Shown here in pieces: positions 51,700 through 61,395 of a DNA stretch of 64,000 bases. The translations under genes were made by a program, and so were the position numbers. The notes beneath the pieces are model-generated. The model was not told the DNA's origin. It did not search any database and worked only from the letters and a program-made list of their open reading frames with translations. Each line of letters begins with the position of its first letter. Position 1 is the stretch's first letter. Origin of the DNA: Prorocentrum cordatum (taxonomy: Eukaryota; Sar; Dinophyceae; Prorocentrales; Prorocentraceae); assembly GCA_963575745.1 (NCBI GenBank), contig CAUYUJ010021059.1, positions 1,492,496 through 1,556,495 of the forward strand, given 5' to 3'.

Positions 51700-51890
51700 A
51701 GTGAGGTAATCCCACCAGCCCTGTGGGCGTGAGTGGTTTAGCGAGCTCTCTCTGTTCTCAACCCCCCCTCTTCCCCTTCGGGGAGGGGTTTACCCCTCCC
51801 CCCACCCCCTCCCCCTGGGCCTGGAGAGGGCGTTCCGCGGGTGGTCAGAGGGGTCGTTTTCGACTCCTGGGAGGGCTAAAAAACGACACC
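51700..51890 (+). repeat. fam20 dispersed repeat, copy 2, plus fam2-like fragment
   Basis: CCACCAGCCCTGTGGGCGTG, CCCTTCGGGGAGGGGTTTAC and CACCCCCTCCCCCTGGGCCT as at 31885-32025. GACTCCTGGGAGGGCTAAAA at 51863 resembles a fam2 end. It interrupts the LINE. Confidence 0.55.
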
Positions 51891-51939
51891 CCTCACGAGG
51901 ATTCTGGCCCCGACGGGGGGGGGGGGGGAGAAAAAATGC

Positions 51940-52140
51940 TCTCCTCATCTTTGAAGCCAAAATCATTGATTTTACTACGGTTATGGCCCCATTTTGGCCT
52001 TCTGAGGGGCCAGCGCTAATTAAAGCTCCCCTCTTCTTTCAAGCCGACATCACTGATTTTACTAAGGTGTTGGCCCCATGTTGGCCTTCTGAGGGGGCAG
52101 CGCTAATTAAAGCTCCCCTCTTCTTTGATCGATTTCCTCC
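51940..52140 (+). repeat. Tandem duplication, about 105-bp unit
   Basis: GCGCTAATTAAAGCTCCCCT occurs at about 52012 and 52098, each preceded by GCCCCATGTTGGCCTTCTGA (or GCCCCATTTTGGCC). Two units remain, the second ending in CTTCTTTGATCG. Confidence 0.75.
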
Positions 52141-52329
52141 AAGATGGCCCCAAGAAACGCCCAGGAGGCACCAAGAGGCCCCAAGATGGCCCCAAGAGGC
52201 CCCCAGGAGGCCCCCAAGAGGATCCCAAACGGCCCAAAGAGGCCCCCCCGAGACACCCAAGACGCCGAAAAGCCCATGAGGACGACCCTCTACTCGCCTG
52301 GGCGTCGTTTCTGGACGGGCAGGAGGAGG

Positions 52330-52518
52330 GGCCCGAACGACTCACACCAGGACGAGGGGCCCGAACAACTCACACCACGAGAAGCCCGAACGACTCACAC
52401 CAGGACGAAGAGCCCGAACGACTCACACCACGAAGAGCCCGAACGACTCACACCAGGAAGAAGGGCCCGAACAACTCACACCAGGACAAGAAGCCCGAAC
52501 GACTCAAACCACGAGGAG
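52330..52518 (+). repeat. Minisatellite of GCCCGAACGACTCACACCA units
   Basis: Eight units of 23-27 bp with alternating tails (GGACGA, CGAGAA, CGAAGA, GGAAGAAG). It lies within the interruption of the LINE. Confidence 0.9.
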
Positions 52519-52666
52519 CGTTTTCTCTCCCTCCTCCTCCGCCTCGTCCTTCTCCCGCTCCCACCACAAGGAGGATGTACAAGGAGGCGGGAGGAAGGAG
52601 GAACAGGGGAGATATTCGGGGGCAGGCGGAAACACGCCTGAAAAACACGACTGTCGGCATGCTTCG

Positions 52667-53623
52667 CTAGAGTGGCTGTTTTGAGATGGGCTGGTGGGGA
52701 TACGCGAAGCGTGAAGAATTGGAGTGCTCATCGCCACGGCTGGGAGCAATGCGCCTTTTGCCCCCCTTGGGTTGAAGCCCAGGGGGGTCGCCAACGTACG
52801 GGTCCATCCTCGCTGTCTGCTGCTCCACCAGTAAGTTGTATACCTTCAGCTCCATCTCGGTGTGCGTAGTCCTGGCGGCGTGAAGGTCCGCCTCCACCAG
52901 CGCGCGCTTGACGCCCACGTCGTCCAGCACCTGCCGCTGTTTGGTAACATATTCCATTTGCTTCTCCATCTGCTGCTGAGCCCTGAAAAACTTGGATAAA
53001 TTTGCCGGTGTCCACTGGCTGCCGGTCTTCTCGGAATATCGCTCCTCACGAAGCATGGCGAGTAGAACTCCCGTGGGCGCCATAGCCTGCTCAGCCAGGG
53101 CCTGTTCAGTACCTTGTGCACTCGACCCCAGACGCTTCAGGAGGTCCACGGGGTTTGCAACTTCTGGATGGGTGGCCCTGGTTTTCTTATCCTTCGGCAC
53201 GGTGTTCTTCTCCTTCGCGCCTGACGACTCCGATGGTGTGTCTGGCTGTCGTGAAGGCTCCTCCCAGTGCTGTCCGCACTGCCAGCACCACCGATGACGT
53301 GAATTTACACTGGCCGCACAATTCCGACATGTCCATGCGTACGCCTGCGTGGGTACTTGCCGTGGCGTCGGTGGCCTCCCCTTTGCCCGAGACTCCCTTC
53401 TTGCAAAAAGAGCCTTTGCCGCCGCGGGCCTTGCCTTTGCCTCTGTCTCCCATCGAACCTGGACAGGAGGTACAGTCATGCTAGCTGCGGCCGCGCAAAG
53501 CCGTGAAGAAAGTGGACTGGCAGAAACCTGGCGCTGCGCCGCTCTCGAGCCCTCAACCCCTTTAGTGTAACCCCTTGGGGAAATGGCTTGAGCCAGGGCT
53601 ACGGACTCATCCTCCTCCTCCAA
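52667..53623 (-). CDS. LINE ORF1 with RanBP2-type zinc finger and coiled coil
   Basis: The frame is uninterrupted for 318 codons. Residues 97-116 carry W-x-C-x2-C-x10-C-x2-C (Cys 99, 102, 113, 116; WTCRNCAASVNSRHRWCWQC), the RanBP2-type zinc-finger pattern, which in other proteins binds single-stranded RNA. Residues about 120-160 are polar. About 195-285 are helical and charged (FFRAQQQMEKQMEYVTKQRQ), consistent with a coiled coil for oligomerisation. ORF1 proteins of LINEs coat the element RNA. An alternative frame at 53187-53453 offers a Gly/Lys-rich start (MGDRGKGKARGGKG) ahead of the finger, so the native N-terminus may have been lost by one frameshift. The C-terminus ends at 52667. Confidence 0.5.
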   Translation of the reverse strand: MEEEDESVALAQAISPRGYTKGVEGSRAAQRQVSASPLSSRLCAAAASMTVPPVQVRWETEAKARPAAAKALFARRESRAKGRPPTPRQVPTQAYAWTCRNCAASVNSRHRWCWQCGQHWEEPSRQPDTPSESSGAKEKNTVPKDKKTRATHPEVANPVDLLKRLGSSAQGTEQALAEQAMAPTGVLLAMLREERYSEKTGSQWTPANLSKFFRAQQQMEKQMEYVTKQRQVLDDVGVKRALVEADLHAARTTHTEMELKVYNLLVEQQTARMDPYVGDPPGLQPKGGKRRIAPSRGDEHSNSSRFAYPHQPISKQPL

Positions 53624-53684
53624 TTCCTCCTCGTCCTGTTCCTCCTCACCATGTGAGAAGAGAAACTGCTGAAAAACTCGTCCT

Positions 53685-53990
53685 CGTCCTCGTCCTCCTC
53701 CTCCTCCTCCTCCTCCTCCTCCTCCTCCTCCCCCTCCTCATCCCTTCAGTCACCACCCACTAGGCAACATTCACATCCACCAAACAGAATATCATCTGGC
53801 TCTGCTTCAAAATGTGTCCTGGCTCGGGCCGGGTCATAGACTACACGACTTATCGTGTTCACCTCCGTGTTGCGAAAGCGGGTCCGAGGAGCACGGGGGC
53901 TGATGCACCTGCTGCATATTATCCTCCTCCTCCTCCTCCTCCTCCTCCTCCTCCTCCTCCTCCTCCTCCTCCTCCTCCTCCTCCTATTTG
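53685..53990 (-). repeat. Two TCC microsatellites
   Basis: TCC runs at 53690-53735 and 53922-53985, separated by about 190 bp of mixed sequence. Confidence 0.9.
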
Positions 53991-53994
53991 AACG

Positions 53995-54350
53995 CCTGGA
54001 TGGAGGAAAACATGGAGACGATGCCACACAGCGGGAGCTGTCCAAACTGACAGCGACCGCTATTGGGCAGGCGACACGTGTCTCAAATGGACAACGTCGG
54101 CGGCGACACCAGAAGCCCGGTACTCCCTGGTTGAACACGGGGACCCCAGCAGTTTCAAGCCGTTGCCCGGGGCAAACGGTTCATCCCGAGCCGTTCTGCG
54201 GCACAGGGGGCTGGCGAGGGCCCCCAGCAGCCAGCAGCGGAAAACTTCAGGAGAACTCGGCACGTTGGAGGTCTGCGATTCTGCGCCGGGAATGGGCACG
54301 GAAGAGCCAGCCACGATGCCCAGCAGCAAGCGCCGTCCACGATAGGGGGG
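53995..54350 (+). mobile_element. fam7-like fragments
   Basis: GACGATGCCACACAGCGGGA with GCTGTCCAAACTGACAGCGA (54017-54060), and GGGCACGGAAGAGCCAGCCA with CGATGCCCAGCAGCAAGCG (54294-54335), match separate parts of fam7. Confidence 0.4.
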
Positions 54351-55240
54351 GGCGTCCAGCCTCGGCACGAGGTGCGTCCGCATAGCCCCCTTGGGGTGCG
54401 TCCCAGGGCTTCCTCCTGCCTTCTTCGGAGCGGCGAGACTTTTCGGGTGGAGTTCGGGGAAGGGGGGGAGACAGCTCGCCGGTGAGCGACGGCGCCCTCC
54501 CCTGGGGACGGAGCCGTGCGGTGGACTCGTAGATCGTGAACACCCTCTGTGAAGTTTGATACTCCAGCTCTCGCGCCAGAGGAGGGCGCCCGAAGATCGG
54601 CCAGCACCGCCCATGTGGCCGAGCCGCCCCTCCCAGCACGGGGCTGCGGGCTGCTCCCCTTCGGGCCCCGGGGGGGCACCTCCCCAACGGGGGCGGTTGC
54701 AGCAGGCAGGCCGAGGTGCCGTGGCCCGAGGGGGCTGGGGCGCAGCGCGCGGGGGAGGAGTGGCGCGAGGGGCGGGAGGAGGAGGAGGAGGAGGAGGAGG
54801 AGGAGGAGGAGGAGGAGGAGAAGGAGGAGGAGGAGGAGGAGGAGGAGGAGGAGGAGGAGGGGGGGAGGAGGATAGGATAAGGACGACGAGGAAAAGGACG
54901 AGGACGAGGAGAAGGACGATGGCGAGGAGGACGAGAAGGAGCCCTGGAGGTGGGTGAAGCGACGCCCAGGAGCGGGCGCTCTGAGGAGCCGCCAAGCAAC
55001 GAGGCGCCCCCAGGGGGCCCCGAGGGTCCCCCGCGCCCCGAGGCGAGGGCGGCACACCGTGCCGGAGAGGCGCGCCCGAGCCGTGACGCGGCCCCGGCCG
55101 CCGCGCAAGCTCGCCGCGTGCCAGACCCTCGGCGCACGGCGGGGGGGGGTGCCCAGCAGGCCCCCCGCCCCCGCGATGCCGCGCGCACCCTCCTGGCTCT
55201 CGCCCTCGTCCCTCTCGCCCTCGCCCTCGGTCTCCTGTCC
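54351..55240. other. GC-rich block with a GGA tract, coding unsure
   Basis: A GGA tract at 54775-54865 and GGACGA at 54880-54940 split a GC-rich region. Both strands show protein-like pieces (minus: RAPRVWHAASLRGGRGRV; plus: EAPPGGPEGPPRPEARAAHR). The strand cannot be chosen and no donor of the GTAAG type is visible. Confidence 0.25.
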
Positions 55241-55460
55241 CCACCTGGGGCCCCTCCCCCTCGCCATCATCCGCCCCGTGCCCCCTGCCGCGTCGCCCTC
55301 GCCATGCATCCTCTCCGCCTCATCCTCGCCCTCCTCCGCCTCATCATCATCATCCTCTTCACCGCCCTCCTCCTCCTCCGCCGCCGCTTCTTCTCCTTCT
55401 TCCTCCTCCTCCTACTCCTTCCCGTCCTTGTAATCCTCTATGTCCTCATGTATATTCCCG
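55241..55460 (+). repeat. Mixed CTC/CCTCATC tract
   Basis: CTCGCC, then CTCATC and TCCTCC units. The hydrophobic plus-strand reading (Leu/Ile-rich) is compositional. Confidence 0.7.
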
Positions 55461-55649
55461 TCCCCACATCCTCGACCCAGATCGGACGCAAGAAGGGTAG
55501 AAAAGTGGAGGGGGGGGTGCGAATCAGCTCACGTAGCGAAATGTTCTGGTGCTGGGGCCAAGACCAGCTGCACGCAGCAGATTGGCAACTACCCCTTTGC
55601 CTATGTATGTGCCCCCTTCCGTCCGATCCGATCAAACTACCTACCCCCC

Positions 55650-55800
55650 CAGACCCGCGACGTCGTGATACCTCCCGCCCGAGGTCTCACCCCTTCCTCG
55701 GGACCAGTTTTTCATCCCGGGTCGTTGTCTGACTGGCCCGGGGCCCGTGTTAGGGCCCCTAGAAGCCGAAAATGGCTGAAACCTCCCGCCGCGATTTCTC
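55650..55800 (+). repeat. fam13 dispersed repeat, copy
   Basis: CGCGACGTCGTGATACC, CTTCCTCGGGACCAGTTTTT, CATCCCGGGTCGTTG and CCCTAGAAGCCGAAAATGGC match the order at 16443-16612. Confidence 0.6.
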
Positions 55801-55869
55801 ACGACTCGAGGGGGCTCCCCTCCGCCATCACATTCCCCCTGTCTCCTCTTCTTAGAGGTCTCCTAGATT

Positions 55870-56035
55870 GGGACGGAGTAGGTGGGGTTGGGGGATCGCG
55901 CCGCATCGGCGATGCATCGCCGACCTGGGCTGTGCATCGGCGACGTCGGCGTGAAGCCAGTCGGGCTCCACATCGAGCCGCATCGGCGATGCATCCGCGA
56001 TCCCCCGACCCCATCTACTCCGACCCCATCGAGGA
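55870..56035 (+). mobile_element. fam5 foldback element, copy 5
   Basis: GGAGTAGGTGGGGTTGGGGG at the left and CCCGACCCCATCTACTCCGA at the right. Inside are GATGCATCGCCGACC and GTCGGGCTCCACATCGAGCC. Confidence 0.75.
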
Positions 56036-56289
56036 GGCCTCGACCTTCTGCCGCTGCCAGGCTCGCACACCCCCGGTCCGAGCCTGAGCCCGCGCATGGG
56101 CGCGTGGCCTGCGTCCACGACCGTGCCCCCCGACCTCTCCTGTCGAGGGACGGTGGAGCAGGTGGCGATGGCAGGCTCGGGGGCGTCCAAGATGGGGGCG
56201 TGCGGCGCGGACGAGGGAGGCCCGCGAATCCTGGGGGCAAGAGGGGCCCTTGCTCGAGGTCCCGCAGGACGAGGAGGGCGAGAATGGCC

Positions 56290-56344
56290 AGCACGAGGAG
56301 GAGGAGGAGGAGGAGGAGGAGGACGAGTAGGAGGACGAGGAGGG

Positions 56345-56378
<34 letters not shown>

Positions 56379-56435
56379 GAGGAGGAGGAGGAGGACGACA
56401 AGGAGGAGGAGGAGGAGGAGGAGGAGGAGGGAGGA
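56290..56435 (+). repeat. GGA/GGACGA tract
   Basis: GGA repeats with a GGACGA hexamer run in the middle. The GC-rich block just upstream (56095-56285) is open on both strands without a domain. Confidence 0.9.
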
Positions 56436-56589
56436 AGCGATGTCTGCACACCGCCCCCGACAAAACGAGCTGGCACGGCACACGGTGCCCGCGCGGGGGG
56501 GGGGGCGGTGGCCACAACATTGGCCCCCGGTCCTGGCCCGAGGCACGTGAGCAGCCGGGGGGGGGGCCAGGGGACGTGCTGGAATGAGA

Positions 56590-56760
56590 AGATGACGAAG
56601 AAGAAGAAGAAGAAGAAGAAGAAGAAGAAGAAGAAGAAGAATGACAACAACGATGCGAATAAGAAAGGTACAAGAGGAGGACAAAGAAGAAGAAACATTG
56701 AAATAAGAGGAACAAGGACGATAATAAGAATACGAAGAAGAAGAAGCCGAAGAAGGAGGA
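56590..56760 (+). repeat. AAG microsatellite, degenerating downstream
   Basis: GAAGAAGAA repeats (56590-56640), then GAATAAGA and GAAGAAGCCG variants. It is the only AAG array in the window. Confidence 0.9.
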
Positions 56761-56789
56761 GCTACGACATCTGGCCACTTTCACGGCCG

Positions 56790-57144
56790 AGGCCACGAGA
56801 TCTGCCCCCCCCCCCCCCTCTTGGACGCCCCCGCCGGGCGGGAGCAGGCGCGGCACACCCCGGAGGCCTGGAGCCCCGCCGGGGGGGCCCGCGCCGCGGC
56901 CTCACAGCTCGTCCCGCGGCATGCGCACCGAGCTCCCCGCCGGAGCCTGGCGGCGCAGAGGAGCCGGCGAGAGAGGGGGCCGGCCTGGTCAGGGAGCCGG
57001 CGAGGGGGAGCCGGCGAGGGAGCGGCGAGGGAGGGGGCCGGCCTGCACGGTGGGCTCCCCGCTCGGCTCGCCGGAGGCAGAGGCGGTCGAGGCGTCGGCC
57101 CAAGGGACCCTCAACGGGGAGCGAGGTCCCCTGTCTTCCATCAG
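56790..57144 (+). CDS. Putative exon ending at a GTAAGA donor
   Basis: A GC-rich plus-strand block that follows a poly-C run (56804-56818). One plus frame stays open from about 56921 to the end (SPEAEAVEASAQGTLNGERG near the end). It closes with CATCAG followed by GTAAGAG, the consensus donor, and reading on would hit a stop at once. An imperfect GGGGGCCGGCCTG motif is repeated inside. The product is unknown and the upstream boundary is not defined. Confidence 0.3.
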
Positions 57145-57659
57145 GTAAGAGCTTCGAGTTCTCATCGGGGGCTTGGGGGGAAACCTGCGGTTCGCTGCGA
57201 AACGATACAAGGAGGGAGCACCGAGCCCCTCCGCCACGAGACGGATTCCTTCCTTCGGCGCCCCGGCTGGAGTCTCCCCACAAGCCACCCAGGGCACATG
57301 CAACCCCACGGCCGCGGCCGCCCAGACATGGACACACATTGGCATCCACTTGGGACCCCTCTGTCCCCTCAGCAACCACGGGGTGATACAAGGAGGGGGT
57401 GGCGGTCTGCACGAGAGAGTACACTGGGGCCTCCCGGGTGGGGCCATGGGAGGGGACTCCAGACTGGGCTTCTTCGTCGGGGGAGCAAAGTCAATATCTA
57501 TGACAAGCCGCCGTGGGGAACAAATGACAGGCGTTCGGACTAAAACGAAGGAGGAACACGTTGACGGGCGACCAACGGCGGCGTATCATTGATTCTCTGT
57601 TCTCCATCTCGAAGAACCATCGCCTGGGGGATCGATCTCCGGGGTCCTCGGTAGGCGGT

Positions 57660-57712
57660 GGATATGGATACACAAACATATATATATACATATATACAGA
57701 TATACGTGTGTG
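57660..57712 (+). repeat. TA/TG microsatellite
   Basis: CAAACATATATATATACATA followed by TACGTGTGTGTGTG. Confidence 0.9.
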
Positions 57713-57956
57713 TGTGATCCCGGGATCCGGGCCCACGATCCCTCCCCCCCCAGATGGGATGGGTCTCAGGGTCCCTCGGGCCCCCCCCCTCCTGATTGGA
57801 TGGGGGGGTACGACCACGACGACGACGATGACGACGACGACGACGACGATCACGAGCACGACGACCTCAGATTTCTGCCGGAGGTCGACCGCCGTGGCTC
57901 CCTGAAGCAACGCAACAGCACGCAGGCGACGATAGCGAAGACACCGTCGACGACGA

Positions 57957-58565
57957 TGTTGCTCCTCCTCCTCCTCCTCCTCCTCCTCCTCCTCCTCCTC
58001 CTCCTCCTCCTCCTCCTCCTCCTCCTCCTCCTCCTCCTCCTCCTCCTCCTCCTCCTCCTCCTCCTCCTCCTCCTCCTCCTCCTCCTCCTCCTCCTCCTCC
58101 TCCTCCTCCTCCTCCTCCTCCTCCTCCTCCTCCTCCTCCTCCTCCCTCCCTCCTCCTCCTCTCCTCCTCCTCCTCCTCCTCCTCCTCCTCCTCCTCCTCC
58201 TCCTCCTCTATGTCCCCTTCCTCTTCATCAGCGTCCGCGTCATTGCCCGTCCTCCTCCTCCTCCTCCTCCTCCACCTCCTCCTCCTCCTCCTCCTCCTCC
58301 TCCTCCTCCTCCTCCTCCTCCTCCTCCTCCTTAGCATCATCCTCATCATCCTCCAAAGTCCCAAAGTCCTCCTCCTCCGCGTCCTCTCCTCCTCTCCTCC
58401 TCCTCCTCCCTCCTCCTCCTCCTCCTCCTCCTCCTCCTCCTCCTGTCCCCTTCCTCATCAGCGTCCGCGTCATGCCCATCAACGTCATTCTCCTCCTCCT
58501 CCTCCTCCTCCTCCTCCTCCTCCTCCTCCTCCTCCTCCTCCTCCTCCTCCTCCTCCTCCTCCCTT
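57957..58565 (-). repeat. TCC/CTC tract, about 600 bp, longest pure run
   Basis: The first 185 bases are an almost perfect CTC run of about 60 units. It then continues with interruptions. CATCAGCGTCCGCGTCAT-type segments recur at 58227 and 58457, so part of the tract was duplicated with its spacer. Confidence 0.95.
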
Positions 58566-58579
58566 CGTCCTCCTCACCT

Positions 58580-59410
58580 TCCCCCGGGACGGCGCGCCCA
58601 AGAGGCCCCCAAGAGGCCCCCCAGAGGCATCCAGAAGTGGCCCGAGAAAATACGAAAGGGGGCATTGCGAGCCTGTCCTCGAAATATTGCCGCCCATACC
58701 CTTAAGATACCCACACGAGGCCCCAGGACGCTCCGGAGGCCACACATAACCCCTCCACAATACTCCCGAACAGCCTCCCAGGAAACCCTAGGAAGCATCC
58801 CAAAGAGGCTTTCGTCTACGACCCACGCCGAAAGCCACTGGATATTTTGAAGAAGCCTTCAAGAGTTCCTAGCCAAGGATACTTATCTGGCATGCTCCTC
58901 CTTCTTTCATCAATCCTCCTCCTCATCAACATCAGCGTCATGGTCACCCAAACCCTCCTCCTCCGCCACTTCCTCGTCATCCTCCTCATCAGCCTCATCT
59001 GCCCCAGGGCGGCGCGCCACATCCTCCTGATCGTCGTCATCCACCTCGTCCGTTTCCTCCTCCTCCTCCTCCTCCTCCTCCTCCTCGATACATCGGAGTA
59101 ACCGTCAAGCAACCCAAACGAAGGAAACTTTGCTGGCATGCCCCTCCTCCTCCTCCTCCTCCTCCTCCTCCTCCTCCTCATGCTCCTCCTCAGTCTTCCA
59201 CCAAGGGAACCTCTGAACCAGACAGAGTACGCAAGCAAAAGAAAGAGCCTGGAAAGCCTTTCCCTCTGATGATTTCCCCGAAAGATCTCAGCTTGACGCT
59301 ATACGGCCCCACGAGAGGCCCCAAGCACTTCTATGAGACTCCCTCGGCGGTCGACTGGGACCCATCAGTCGACGGGGCTTCCAGAATCCTGACGTCTGCA
59401 AAGTCTCAGC
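58580..59410. other. Unassigned, with CCAAGAGGCCCC-type units and short TCC runs
   Basis: CCCAAGAGGCCCCCAAGAGG at 58599 resembles 52190-52215. Short TCC runs lie at 59058-59085 and 59138-59180. A motif CCTCATCAACATCAGCGTCA occurs near 58921. No gene is supported. Confidence 0.35.
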
Positions 59411-59414
59411 ATGG

Positions 59415-59607
59415 TACGTCAGGTTCGTGTCGTGCTGACTTCGGCGTTGGTTTCTGACACCGCGGGGATCGTTCAACCTCGAACGATCGGCCGTTTCCGA
59501 AACGTCCAAATCGTTCCACATCGAACGATTCTGGGTCGCCCGCGGCGTTCAACATTGAACGCCGCTGGCGGGGTCGCCGCCAGTCGACACGACCCGAACC
59601 TACCGTA
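59415..59607 (+). mobile_element. fam12 element with three perfect hairpins, copy 2
   Basis: The outer inverted ends are TACGTCAGGTTCGTGTCGTG and CACGACCCGAACCTACCGTA. Inside are three hairpins in a row: GATCGTTC with GAACGATC, AATCGTTC with GAACGATT, and GCGGCGTTCAA with TTGAACGCCGC, all perfectly paired with 2-6 base loops. It has no ORF. Confidence 0.8.
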
Positions 59608-59971
59608 ACCTCCTGAGGACCGAACACAATAAACCTGCATCCTCAACAGACACCCCAAGACGGTTCAAAGCCTGAGGACTCAACATCCAAAGCTTGCACA
59701 GACTCCCAGCCTCCAAACACAAACCTGTGCCCTCAACAGACCCCCCCTGGACGCCCATCGACAGGCACCCAGGACGCTCCGAGCATGAATCAGTCGGCTC
59801 TTCGCCCACACGTGCGTCACACTCCGAAGGAGTAGCCGGTGATGCGCTGCCAGCGTGCTCGTTTTCAAGGCGGATCCAGCTTCGCCAACGAGGGCGCCCC
59901 CGAGGGCGCCCTTGCAGACCCACCCACCCTCCACTCATCCCCGCGTCCCCTCGGATCACCCCCCTTTCCAC
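59608..59971. other. Unassigned, with a 53-60 bp CCTGAGGAC..CTCAACA duplication
   Basis: CCTCAACAGACACCCC (59640) and CCTCAACAGACCCCCC (59731), with CCTGAGGAC at 59612 and 59670, suggest an old duplication. No coding signal. Confidence 0.35.
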
Positions 59972-60110
59972 CCCTGACCTCCCAGGTGCTAAAAGCCAGC
60001 CCTCCAGACCGATAGACCCACCAGGACGGCAGACGACCTGCAGCCTCGACTGGACCTCACAGACTCCGAAGTCCTGGCGCTGCTTCCGCCGGCCCTCCTG
60101 GAGGAGCCTG
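59972..60110 (+). mobile_element. fam2 element, degenerate copy
   Basis: CCCTGACCTCCCAGGTGCTA at the left and GCCCTCCTGGAGGAGCC at the right. CTCGACTGGACC marks the centre. The right terminal repeat is mutated. Confidence 0.5.
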
Positions 60111-60245
60111 GGCCACAGACCCTCGTGCCCTGGAACGCCCAGAACGGGCACGGGGAGAAGACCTGGAACGATACCCAGCAGCAGCCACCCTCCCAATGCG
60201 ACAGCGGCCGCTGCTGGGCAGGCGACCTTGCCTGCTCAAATTGAG

Positions 60246-60476
60246 CAGGGACCGACCGTCCCGCATTTCTATCTATAGTCCTACCACGAAATGTTCTTAG
60301 AACCCAAAACTGTTCTAAGAGCAAAAACAATGTTCCTAAAGCGTAAACCCGATGTGTTGAAACAAGACAGTCCCAGGCAGAAATGTTCTAAGAACATTTC
60401 GTGGGAACCACAAAAGGTTCTTAGAACATTGTTTGGTGGCGCTATAGGCGAGCCAGGACGCGTCGCCACTGCTTGA
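60246..60476 (+). mobile_element. fam1 foldback element, copy 5
   Basis: CAGGGACCGACCGTCCCGCA at the left, TCGCCACTGCTTGA at the right, with paired arms as in 38110-38340. A fam7-like fragment (CGGCCGCTGCTGGGCAGGCG) abuts it upstream. Confidence 0.8.
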
Positions 60477-60891
60477 TCAAAAAGGACTGGGGCCAATGCC
60501 GGCACTTGGCCCCCCCTCTTCCCGAGCCCACCTCGGTCGTACGGGATCTTCGGCCGACGCGGCATCGCTCTCCTCGGCACGACGGAGACGGGTCTGGACG
60601 GAAGCGGGGGCTGAACCCCGCGGCTTCTGGGCAAGCCTTACTTCACGGGAGCCTCTGTGAATTCGCTGCCGCCCGAAATGTCGAAAATGTCGTTTCGACC
60701 AGGCTTCGTCACAAGAGCCGAGAACCCCTCTTCATCCTTCGTCTAGATTTCGTCCAGATATCATCCAAATCCGGCGAAATCTGGACGACTTCGCCCAAAC
60801 CGAAGGAGTTGTGGCACCCTCTGAGGGCCCCATGAAGGACCACCAAACGGCTTCCCCCCGCACCAGCTCTGCAGCCTGATCCGTTACTTGA

Positions 60892-61230
60892 TCGGGGGTT
60901 GCTAAAGGTGCCCCTGCCCCAAGGTGTCTCCAGCCTTTCGCTCGATTCTGGAGCCCCTGGGGCTCTCTGGGCCTCGTGAGGGGTGCTCCGGGGATGGACA
61001 GACCCCCCTTTAGTAAAACGTGGTTTAGAGAAAACGACCTGAGGCCCAAACCTGGCGGGCGCAAACCTGGAAAATAACGGCCACGGCGCCCTCTGGAGAA
61101 CCGAAAACGGACAATTCACTAATCGACGTGTCAATGTTGGGGGTTCTGTCCGCCCACGAGTGCTCTGGAAGCCGTGGGGCCACCTCGGAAATCCAGGGGG
61201 GCACCTTGGGCCGGGGGCACGTCTGGCAGC
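60892..61230 (+). mobile_element. fam19 element interrupted by a fam10 element
   Basis: The outer parts (GGGGGTTGCTAAAGGTGCCC; TGGGGCTCTCTGGGCC; CTCTGGAAGCCGTGGGG; GGCACCTTGGGCC) match the uninterrupted copy at 14571-14723. The fam10 element occupies about 60990-61158, with ends GGACAGACCCCCC (60996) and GGGGGTTCTGTCC (61151). GTGCTC stands on both sides of the insertion and once in the empty copy, so it is a likely 6-bp target duplication. Confidence 0.75.
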
Positions 61231-61304
61231 ACCGGCAGGGGAAGCGGCAGCGCTTCTTGGAAGCGAGCAGCAGCCTATAAGCATCGCCCGTCGTGGGCGA
61301 AAAG

Positions 61305-61395
61305 CCTTTCCGTATCCACGGCCTCGCGGGCAGGGCCCCTGGACCGCGCCCCCGCGGATACGGGGCGCTTTTTGGCGGATGCCGCGCGCGCAACA
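61305..61395 (+). mobile_element. fam16 element, partial
   Basis: TATCCACGGCCTCGCGGGCA, CCCGCGGATACGGGGCGCTT and GCGGATGCCGCGCGCG follow the first half of fam16. Confidence 0.45.

Larger units (their letters stand above)
47330..53623 (-). mobile_element. Decayed LINE-type retrotransposon
   Basis: Read on the minus strand, the order is zinc-finger ORF1 (53623-52667), an interruption (52666-51700), then ORF2 parts: Pro/Glu-rich segment, endonuclease, linker, reverse transcriptase, thumb-like part, C-terminal part and a possible RNase H start. ORF2 is spread over at least six frame changes, so the copy is dead. This order is known for APE-type non-LTR retrotransposons. No poly-A tail or target duplication could be defined. 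The lower end near 47330 is an estimate. Confidence 0.7.

Noticed and set aside
52330-52518. CRISPR-like alternating repeat
   Set aside because: Units are contiguous with short variable tails, not repeat plus unique spacer of constant size.
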